NCBI GenBank assembly: GCA_035477595.1
Contig: DATIKM010000041.1
Location: forward strand, 1-8,725
Direction of reading: 5' to 3'
Length of the DNA: 8,725 nucleotides
From: DATIKM01 sp035477595
GTDB lineage: Bacteria > Armatimonadota > Chthonomonadetes > Chthonomonadales > CAJBBX01
The position numbers were made by a program, and so were the translations under genes. Below the pieces are notes generated by a model. That model made no database searches. It worked only from the letters and a program-made list of their open reading frames with translations, and was not told where the DNA came from. Shown here one piece after another: positions 1-6,500 of this stretch (position 1 is its first letter; the number at the start of each line of letters is the position of its first letter).

Positions 1-332
1 CCCGTCGAGGGTTCACGGGAGTTGTTGGGCTGAGCACGGTGCCCGGTGAGGAAGCGGGTCACGCCGTTGTCCATCGTCACCTGGGAGCCAACCGTCAGCT
101 AGCGCTCTGGCGTATGCAGCAGCGCATGCAGGCCGGAATCGAGCCCGAGCCGGAGGGCAGCGACTTCAGACTGGCGCAGAGCGTTCCCGTAGGGGTTGAG
201 GCTCTCGCGAACGGCGGTGCCCGACCTGCCGCAGGGATGCCGGCAATGAAGCCGATGGCTGCCTCCTCGAACCGACGGGCGAGGCGGCCGCTGGACAGGC
301 GCCTGCAGGCGCTTGGCCGTCCCTTCGACCAC
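1..332 (-). pseudogene. Possible decayed gene of unknown function, running off the left edge
   Basis: I do not recognise a family here. Reading the minus strand leftwards, protein-like sequence appears in alternating frames. A short stretch follows a GTG at 332. A second frame at about 230-300 reads LARRFEEAAIGFIAGIP. The first frame then resumes at about 102-235, with ESLNPYGNALRQSEVAAL and ending LHALLHTPER before a TAG at 99-101. The same frame stays open to position 1 after the TAG (LTVGSQVTMDNGVTRFLTG). A TGG-to-TAG change plus two frameshifts would join these pieces. Alternatively the TAG is a genuine stop and a new gene starts at the ATG at 73, where AGGTG lies 4 bases upstream. The plus-strand open frame at 39-341 covers the same bases, but it is unusually rich in methionine, as expected for a shadow of minus-strand CAT codons. 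The strand assignment and the pseudogene status are both tentative. Confidence 0.25.
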
Positions 333-373
333 ATGGGGTAACGCGCTGCTCCTCTGCGCTCCTCGGGCGCCGG

Positions 374-735
374 CGCGACGTCCTCATCGAGTGGCAGCCC
401 TATCGTCGCGACCCCCCGATGCCTTGGAGACCCTAACGCACAGGCGCGGGCGTCTGACAGTCCTGGTCTGTACGGCCGCGCCGGGGCCTGCACCCCGACG
501 GCGCGCAGGTCGAGTAACCTGGGTGCCTCGGCGCCCGAGGAGCGGGCGCGGGGACGCGGCCTGTGGCGCGCGCTCCGGCAGTGCGCGATCACGGACCTCG
601 CTGCCCTGGGGTGCCCGCGTGTGTGGCTCACCACCCTTGTCCGACAACTACCGCGCGCAGAGCCTCTACTTCTGGCTGCAGTTCATGCTGGTGGACTCCG
701 CGCTCACGCTCCGGCTGAAGCGCCCCGAGCGCTGA
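374..735 (+). pseudogene. GNAT-family N-acetyltransferase remnant, frameshifted
   Basis: GNAT enzymes transfer the acetyl group of acetyl-CoA to an amine. The recognisable part is the C-terminal half of the fold, spread over three frames. Frame 2 (485-514) reads GLHPDGAQVE and ends at TAA 515-517. Frame 3 (516-641) contains EERARGRGLWRAL, matching the R-x-x-G-x-G/A acetyl-CoA loop and its helix, and then LGCPRVWLTTLV. Frame 1 (643-735) continues DNYRAQSLYFWLQF and ends LRLKRPER with TGA at 733-735. The pattern of TT, then DN, then an A-x-x-LY-x-x-x-x-F core is typical of GNAT motif B. Removing one base near 515-517 and one near 639-642 gives a single continuous reading. Third positions are nearly all G/C in each segment, most strikingly in 643-735. 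Further upstream, frame 2 at 374-433 (DVLIEWQPYRRDPP) also looks coding but is cut by TAA 434-436 and TGA 455-457. It converges on the GHMP kinase gene, 44 bases away. Sequencing error is possible, but all the other long genes in the window are intact. Confidence 0.6.
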
Positions 736-779
736 GCCGAGTCCCCTGAAGGCCGCCGGGACGACGGTACGGGCTGAGC

Positions 780-1811
780 CTACGTCCGCCGGGTCGTGAG
801 GCCTGGTCCGGCTGTTGGCCAGATGAGCCGGTCGGCCCCCGCGGCCAGGAGTGCCGACCCGACCGACGGGGGATCGGCTGCGAGCGCCAGGATGGTTCCG
901 CCGCCGCCCGCACCGGCGAGCTTCGCCCCCCACGCTCCCGCCGCGCGGGCAGCCTCGATTAGCCGGTCGTTCTGGGGCCCCGAACCGCCAAGGCCTGCCA
1001 CCACGGCGTGGTTCTCGTCCATCAGCCGGCCCAGCGCCGGCCAGTCCTGGTCCAGGAGGGCGCGCTTTGCGACTCGCGCCAGGGCCGCGACGCGGGCAAA
1101 GGCGTCCACTACATCTCTCTCGCCCGCAAGCCACCGCTCGCGCGGGCTTCGGTGCACGGCGCCGGAGTGATGGCGCACTCCCGTGTGAGCTGCTACGAGA
1201 GGCGGCACGCCACATCGGCCGCCCAGGGGCTCCACGGTTGCCAGAGGCTCATCGTCGCGCTGCTCGAGCATCTCCTTCCCGCGGAAGTCCATGAAGTTCA
1301 GGCCCCCGAACACAGCCATGTGCTGGTCCTGAAGCCCGCAGAGCACCCCGAGTTGCCGGAACTCCACCTTGCGCGCCGTCTCAGCCATCGCCCACGGGTG
1401 GGCGCCCCAGCCGAACCACGCGTCCAGCGCCCCCACGGCGGCGACCACGAGCGCCGTCGAGCCCGCAAGGCCGGCCTGCATCGGGATGTCAGTCTCCGTC
1501 TCAATGCGGAGACCGGCACGGCCGTCGAGGGCGAACCACCGCGCCACCGCGCGCAGGAGATCGAGCCGATCGCCTGCGTCGGCTAGGTCCTGCGCATCGT
1601 GGATGCGCCTCTCCTGCCCGGACGACGACAGCACGAGCCCTTCCGCCCGTACGACGCGGCACGTCGCCCGCTCAGCCGTCGCGATGCTGAGCACCGACCC
1701 GCCGTACATGTCGCTCGGGTTTCCCACGATGCCGCACCGCCCGGGCGCCGTGGCCTCGACACAGCCCACCGTGCCTTCTCCGGCGGCGCCCGGAGCCGGC
1801 CGCTCACCCAT
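780..1811 (-). CDS. GHMP kinase, glucuronokinase-like
   Basis: A 343-residue small-molecule kinase of the GHMP superfamily that would phosphorylate a sugar with ATP in the cytoplasm. Motif 1 is at residues 24-38 (GRCGIVGNPSDMYGG). The ATP loop, motif 2, is at 110-120 (PMQAGLAGSTA). A conserved block at 159-176 (GLQDQHMAVFGGLNFMDF) carries the Asp expected near the active site. Residues 210-227 (TGVRHHSGAVH and following) match the usual mid-domain segment. Motif 3 is at 295-310 (GAKLAGAGGGGTILAL). The GNPSD-x-Y-G-G, Q-x-GL-x-GS and GLQD...GGL...MDF signatures resemble plant glucuronokinase, which makes glucuronate 1-phosphate for UDP-glucuronate. The substrate here is inferred, and a heptose or another sugar acid is possible. 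I chose the ATG at 1811 because motif 1 follows soon after and AAAGGCGAG lies 5 bases upstream. The frame is open further upstream to about 1880, but that stretch lies inside the preceding gene. The start overlaps the stop of the DinB-like gene by 8 bases, so the two are probably translationally coupled. Confidence 0.88.
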   Translation of the reverse strand: MGERPAPGAAGEGTVGCVEATAPGRCGIVGNPSDMYGGSVLSIATAERATCRVVRAEGLVLSSSGQERRIHDAQDLADAGDRLDLLRAVARWFALDGRAGLRIETETDIPMQAGLAGSTALVVAAVGALDAWFGWGAHPWAMAETARKVEFRQLGVLCGLQDQHMAVFGGLNFMDFRGKEMLEQRDDEPLATVEPLGGRCGVPPLVAAHTGVRHHSGAVHRSPRERWLAGERDVVDAFARVAALARVAKRALLDQDWPALGRLMDENHAVVAGLGGSGPQNDRLIEAARAAGAWGAKLAGAGGGGTILALAADPPSVGSALLAAGADRLIWPTAGPGLTTRRT

Positions 1812-2274
1812 CGCAGCTCGCCTTTGAGTTGTTCCAGGCCGGGTCCGTAGCCAGCCGGATGAACGCCACCTGCCCGGCAAGGTAGTAGTCCTCCGAGCAA
1901 CGGATGACGGCCACCGCGTCGAGCTTCACGGGAGACGCATGGGCGCTGATCTCGACCTCCATAGGGGAGGCCGCAAGGTCCCGCTCGATAGCATCACCGA
2001 GCTGGTCGTGCGACGTCTCGAGGTTGGCTCGCAACGCGTCGGTGTCGCGCTCTGGCTCGTCGAAGGCAGCGTAGTCTGGCTCGGGACCAGTCGTCATGGC
2101 CTCGAGCGCGGCCCGGTCGTCGGAGACGAGGTGGGCTAGAGACTCGCCAATGCTCATGCACGCTGCGCAAGGTCTGCAGTCCTGCTGCTCCGGACCGAGA
2201 TCCACCAGGTGGCTCGATAAGCGCCGCCGCGAGGCGCGCACGGCGGCAGCCACGTCCGACGCGCAGTAGGGCAT
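1804..2274 (-). CDS. DinB-superfamily protein, probably without an intact metal site
   Basis: A 156-residue predicted four-helix-bundle protein of the DinB/YfiT superfamily, whose members are often metal-dependent thiol transferases or stress-linked proteins. Helix 1 starts near residue 5. The second-helix signature SIGESLAHLVSDD (41-53) keeps the usual His (H48). The C-terminal helix is ED-YY-LAGQVAFIRLATDPAWN (128-148). In metal-binding members the equivalent stretch reads roughly H-x-x-x-H-x-GQI. Here both His positions are replaced, by E128 or D129 and by L132, so the usual three-His site appears lost. GQ...R...DP-W keeps the family fingerprint. The ATG at 2274 follows AAAGGAG with an 8-base gap. 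The open frame continues far upstream (to 3756), but only as antisense of the next gene. It is the first gene of a two-gene unit with the GHMP kinase (8-base overlap). The exact function is unknown. Confidence 0.75.
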   Translation of the reverse strand: MPYCASDVAAAVRASRRRLSSHLVDLGPEQQDCRPCAACMSIGESLAHLVSDDRAALEAMTTGPEPDYAAFDEPERDTDALRANLETSHDQLGDAIERDLAASPMEVEISAHASPVKLDAVAVIRCSEDYYLAGQVAFIRLATDPAWNNSKASCDG

Positions 2275-2282
2275 CAAAGACA

Positions 2283-2289
2283 CTCCTTT
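2283..2289 (-). promoter_or_regulatory. Ribosome binding site of the DinB-like gene
   Basis: The minus strand reads AAAGGAG, 8 bases before the ATG at 2274. It is the best Shine-Dalgarno match in the window. It fixes the start of the DinB-like gene, whose frame would otherwise stay open for nearly 500 codons upstream. Confidence 0.75.
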
Positions 2290-2513
2290 GGGCTGGCCTT
2301 CACTCCGCCGCTCCGTTCGCGACCCGCACGGACCCGGACGGCAGGCATCTACGACGTGCCAGCCGCCGCCTCCTCCGGCGCGTACGAGCGCCAGCGCCGT
2401 TGACAGCGCTCTCTCGGCGCGTGCGCGCGCGGCGCGGCGATCAGCACGAGGTGGCCGTCCCCTGCCAGGCGGTTCATGGGTGAGCGTCGAGAGGCCGTCG
2501 TCGCCCTCCGAAG

Positions 2514-2527
2514 GATGGCTTGCCATC
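2514..2527. promoter_or_regulatory. 14-base inverted repeat upstream of the DprA-like gene (possible operator)
   Basis: GATGGC-TT-GCCATC is a perfect 6-base inverted repeat with a 2-base spacer, 38 bases upstream of the ATG at 2566. It lies in the 291-base divergent region between the DinB-like and DprA-like genes. It is too short and tightly spaced for a good hairpin, so a dimeric repressor site is the likelier reading if it is real. I found no believable -35/-10 pair in this region: TTGACA at 2400-2405 has no -10 partner at 16-18 bases. A 12-base palindrome can also arise by chance. Confidence 0.25.
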
Positions 2528-2551
2528 AAGGTCGAACACACGGCCTGCAAT

Positions 2552-2555
2552 GGAG
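2552..2555 (+). promoter_or_regulatory. Ribosome binding site of the DprA-like gene
   Basis: GGAG lies 10 bases before the ATG at 2566. The open frame could start 30 codons earlier at 2476. The intervening residues have no resemblance to the family, and that earlier ATG has no comparable ribosome binding site. The site therefore favours 2566. Confidence 0.5.
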
Positions 2556-2565
2556 TGACAGAGGC

Positions 2566-3483
2566 ATGGACCACGCGGCTCTGGTGCTGGCGTTGATGGG
2601 CGTGCAGGGGATTGGCGCGGCCGCAATCCTGAAGGTGGCGCGGCGCGCCCGCGACCTCGGCCAGTTCCCCGAGGACGTCGTACACTCCGATGCGCGGACG
2701 CTGGAGGACCTCTTTGGCCTTCCTCGCCGTCAGGCGCAGGCGCTTGCGGAGAAGGCCCCGAGCCGGTGGCCTCGCGCCTGCGAGGAAGCCGACGCGCTGG
2801 CGCGGCAGGGCGTCCGCGTGCTCCTGTCGATCGACGACGACTACCCCACGGCCGTCCTGCGGCGCATGGCCAGCCCGCCGCCCGTCCTGATGCTCTACGG
2901 ATGGGCGAGGTTGCTGCGGGAGCCGCTGTTCGCCGTCGCCTGCTCCAACGGTGCCCAGGAGGCCGACATGGCCGCCATCGATGCCGCGGCTGCCGTCGCG
3001 GTCGACGCGGGGTGGCGACCGGCGACCGGCCACAACCGCGCTCCCTACCAGCGCGCCGCGCTCGCAGCGCGCCGCTTCGGGGCGCCGGTCTGCTACGTGC
3101 TGGACCGCAACCTCCTGGAGGGGTTTGCCGGTGACCTCCGGCGCGAGCTGTTCGGCGCCGCGCGCATCTGGAGCCCCACCTTCGACCCGAAGTCCGACCT
3201 GGCCCTGGCGCCGTTCATGCCGAACGCGCACGGCGTGGGTGACGGCGGTCGCCGGCGTGATGCCGTCGCCCTCGCGCTCGCCGGGCTGATCCTGGCAGCG
3301 CACCTGCGACCGGGCGGCGCGATGGAACGGCTCGTACGGGAGGCGCAAGACCACGGCGCGCCCGTCGCGGCCATCACGCCGCAGGCAGCAGAGGCTGCGG
3401 GCCTCCGGGTCGTGCGTCCCGGCGGGGACGAGCTCAGGGAGATCATCGAGCAGTGCGCCAACGCGGAGAAGCGAGACGCGTGA
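2566..3483 (+). CDS. Divergent DprA/Smf-like protein (Rossmann-type)
   Basis: A 305-residue protein related to DprA (Smf), the single-stranded DNA binder that loads RecA during natural transformation. Residues 5-62 resemble the N-terminal helix-hairpin-helix/SAM-like part, with VQGIGAAAILKVARRA followed by a second hairpin-like GLPRRQAQALAE. Residues 80-112 match the family linker (GVRVLLSIDDDYP, then PPPVLMLYG). The Rossmann-like domain covers about 120-270, ending in RPGGAMERLVREAQDHGAPV, the counterpart of the family's SG-x-x-x-TA-x-x-A segment. Key residues are changed. The G-S-R loop is CSN (126-128). The S-G-x-A-x-G-I-D stretch is ATGHNRAPY (153-161). The conserved R-N-R is replaced by NAHGVGDGGRR (220-230). 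Its length is slightly below that of typical DprA (about 360 residues) because the C-terminal winged-helix domain is absent. Residues 222-232 are rich in Gly, Asp and Arg. DNA binding of the usual kind is doubtful; a nucleotide- or ligand-binding role is possible. It stands alone, divergent from the DinB-like gene and convergent with metH. Confidence 0.65.
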   Translation: MDHAALVLALMGVQGIGAAAILKVARRARDLGQFPEDVVHSDARTLEDLFGLPRRQAQALAEKAPSRWPRACEEADALARQGVRVLLSIDDDYPTAVLRRMASPPPVLMLYGWARLLREPLFAVACSNGAQEADMAAIDAAAAVAVDAGWRPATGHNRAPYQRAALAARRFGAPVCYVLDRNLLEGFAGDLRRELFGAARIWSPTFDPKSDLALAPFMPNAHGVGDGGRRRDAVALALAGLILAAHLRPGGAMERLVREAQDHGAPVAAITPQAAEAAGLRVVRPGGDELREIIEQCANAEKRDA

Positions 3484-3514
3484 CCTGCCCCCAGGAGGGG
3501 CTGCCATCGCATGC

Positions 3515-3526
3515 GCTCTGCAGAGC
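3515..3526. repeat. 12-base perfect palindrome in the convergent intergenic region
   Basis: GCTCTG-CAGAGC is a perfect palindrome 31 bases after the stop of the DprA-like gene. It could fold as a 4-base stem with a TGCA loop, which is weak alone. It may add to the larger hairpin just downstream or be chance. No function can be assigned. Confidence 0.35.
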
Positions 3527-3539
3527 AGACGATCCGGCG

Positions 3540-3567
3540 CGAGGCGGGGGCGCACCTCTCCGCCTCG
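3540..3567. terminator. GC-rich hairpin between convergent genes, likely bidirectional terminator
   Basis: CGAGGCGG at 3540-3547 pairs perfectly with CCGCCTCG at 3560-3567. The stem can extend inwards by G-T, G-C and G-T pairs to leave a 6-base loop (3551-3556). It lies in the 116-base gap where the DprA-like gene and metH converge, 57 bases after one stop and 33 bases after the other. Neither strand shows a T-tract, as is common in very GC-rich genomes, so it could be an mRNA 3'-end stabiliser rather than an intrinsic terminator. Confidence 0.5.
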
Positions 3568-3599
3568 GACTCCCAGCCTCGGAGCGGCCCGCGCGTGCC

Positions 3600-6500
3600 T
3601 CACGCGGTCGCGGCAGGCTCGTAGTTCAGGTTGGGGGCGAGCCAGCGTTCGGCCTCGGCCACCGACACACCACGGCGAGCCGCGTAGTCGACCACCTGGT
3701 CGCGGCCGATGCGGCCGATGGGGAAGTAGCGTGCCGCGGGGTGCGCTAGATACCAACCGCTGACGGAGCTTGCCGGGTGCATCGCCAGGCTCTCCGTGAG
3801 CGTGATGCCCGTCGCCCGCTCGACGTCAAGAAGCGCGAAGAGCGTCCGCTTCTGCGTGTGGTCGGGGCAGGCCGGGTACCCGGGCGCCGGCCGGATCCCC
3901 CGGTACCGCTCGCGGATCAGGTCCTCCGCGCTCAGGTTCTCCCCGGCGCCGTAGCCCCAGTCGGCGCGCGCCTGCCGGTGCAGCATCTCGGCGAACGCCT
4001 CCGCCAGCCGATCCGCAAGCGCCTCTGCGAGGATGGCCCCGTAGTCGTCGTGGTCGGCCCGGCGAGCTGCCGCGAACCGCTCGAGGCCGTGGCCCGCGGT
4101 CACCGCAAAGGCCCCGATGCTGTCAGCCAGGCCGGTCGCCCGCGGCGCCACGTAGTCGGCAAGGCAGCGATGCGGCTCCCCTGCCGACCGGGAGGACTGC
4201 TGGCGCAGGCAGTGGACGCGCGCGATCTCCGAGGTGCGGCGGACGTCGGCGAAGATGACGATGTCGTCGCCCTCGCCGCTGGCCGGGAAGAAACCGTACA
4301 CCCCGCGCGGCTCGAGCGCCCGCTCGCGGACGAGGCGGTCGAGCATCCGCTTGCCGTCGTCGTAGAGATCCCGCGCTCGCGCCCCCACAACGCGGTCCTC
4401 TAGAATGGCGGGGAACCGACCTCGCAGCTCCCAGACGTGGAAGAAGGGCGACCAGTCGATGAACGGCACGAGCGCCTCGACCGCGCTCACGGGCGCCTGC
4501 CGGGCGCCGATCCAGGGCGCCTCGCAGACCTCCTCCGCCCGCCACTCGATGGGCTCGCGGCGCGCGCGGGCGGCCTCGACAGGGATGAGCGGCTTCTCCA
4601 GCCGGCCAGCCGCGTGGGCGGCGCGCAGTGCCTCCTGGTCCGCCAGGTTGGCGGCCACGTAGGGGTTGCGCTGGTCGGCGCTCAGGAGCGCGGACGCGAC
4701 GCCGACGGCGCGCGAGGCGTCGACCACGTGCACCACCGGGCCCGAGTACTCGGGCGCAATGCGGATGGCCGTGTGCGCGCGACTCGTGGTGGCGCCCCCG
4801 ATGAGCAGCGGGATCGTGAAGCCGGCCCGCTCCATCTCGCGCGCTACATGCCGCATCTCGTCGAGCGACGGAGTGATGAGTCCGGAGACCCCGATGGCGT
4901 CCGCGCCCGAATCGCGGGCCGCCGCGAGCAGGCGCTCGCAGGGAACCATCACGCCCAGATCGATCACCTCATAGTGGTTGCACTCCAGAACGACCCCCAC
5001 GATCTTCTTGCCGATGTCGTGCACGTCCCCTTTCACGGTCGCTAGCACGATCCGGCCCTGCCGCGAGGGCGTCTCTCGCCCGCCCCGCTGCAGATGCGGG
5101 GTGAGCGCCGCCACGGCCCGCTTCATCACGCGGGCGCTCTTCACCACCTGCGGCAGAAACATCCGGCCATCCGCGAAGAGGTCGCCCACGACGGCCATGC
5201 CGGCCATCAGCGGGCCCTCGATGACCGCGAGAGCGGAGCCCAGCGACGCCATCGCCTCCAGGGCGTCCGCCTCGACGTGGTCGGCGATCCCGCATACTAG
5301 CGCATGCTCCAGTCGGCGGGCGACGGGCTCGCGCCTCCATTCCTCCTCCCGGCGCACGGCGCTGCCGGCGCCGGCTCCGGCGGTCCTCTCTGCGTGGGCA
5401 ACGAGGCGGTCCCCCGCGTCCGGGCGGCGGTTGAGAAGGACGTCCTCGACGAGCTCGCGCAGCTCCAGGTCGATCTCCTCGTACACCGCAAGCTGTCCGG
5501 CGTTTACGATGCCCATGTCGAGCCCGGCGTGGATCGCGTGGTAGAGGAACGCGGCGTGCATCGCCTCCCGCACCGCATGGTGCCCGCGGAAGCTGAACGA
5601 CACGTTGCTGACGCCCCCGCTCGTCCGTGCGAGGGGCATCTCCGCCTTGAGACGACGGACCGCCTCGATGAAGTCCAGCCCGTAGGCGGCGTGCTCCTCC
5701 ATGCCCGTCGCAACGGTGAGGACGTTGGGATCGAAGATGATGTCCTCGGGCGGGAAGCCCGCCCGCTCCGTGAGGACCCGGTAGGCGCGCCGGCACACCT
5801 CCAGTTTGCGTTCCAGCGTGTCGGCCTGGCCGCGCTCGTCGAACGCCATCAGGACGACCGCTGCCCCGTAGGCACGCACCTGCCGGGCGCGCCGAACAAG
5901 CTCATCCTCGCCATCCTTCAGGCTGAGCGAGTTCACAACGCCCTTGCCTTGCAGGCAGCGCAGCCCGGCCTCCAGAACCGACCAGCGCGAGCTGTCGATC
6001 ATCACGGGCACCCGGGCCACCTCGGGCTCGGCCGCGAGCAGGTTCAGGAAGCGGACCATCGCGTCCTCGGAGTCGAGGAGCCCCTCGTCCGTGTTAACGT
6101 CGATCAGGTTGGCCCCGCTGCGCACCTGCTGCCGGGCGACGCCGACCGCGCCCTCGAAGTCGCCCTCCCTGATCAGGCGCGCGAACCGGGGCGAGCCCGT
6201 CACATTCGTGCGCTCGCCGATCATCAGGAAGTTCTGGTCCGGGCGCACCTCCAGCGCCTCCAGCCCGGCCACCCGGAGCGTGCGAGCCGGCTGCGGAGGG
6301 ACCCTGGGCCGCAGCCCCGCGACCGCCGCCGCGATCGCCGCGATGTGCTCAGGCGTCGAGCCGCAGCATCCGCCGGCCACGTTGAGCCATCCCTGCCGCG
6401 CCCACTCCCCGAGATGCGCGGCCATCCGCTCCGGCGTCTCGTCGAACCCGGTCGGCAAGAGGGGGTTCGGCAGCCCCGCGTTGGGATAGGCTGCTGCCAG

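Noticed and set aside
731..780. Direct repeat GCTGAGCC at 731-738 and 773-780
   Set aside because: It is 8 bases only, and the copies lie at the ends of two unrelated convergent genes with no supporting structure, so chance is likely in this composition.
851..1586. Plus-strand open frames opposite the GHMP kinase
   Set aside because: Their composition is Arg/Pro/Ser-rich with no motif, and the minus strand has three GHMP motifs in order.
2400..2428. Promoter with TTGACA at 2400-2405
   Set aside because: No -10-like sequence occurs 16-18 bases downstream. The following bases are all GC, so this is probably chance.
1804..3756. 650-residue minus-strand open frame spanning the DinB-like gene and the DprA-like gene
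   Set aside because: Only 1804-2274 reads as a protein family. The rest is the antisense of the DprA-like gene plus the intergenic gap, and a strong ribosome binding site sits directly before the ATG at 2274.
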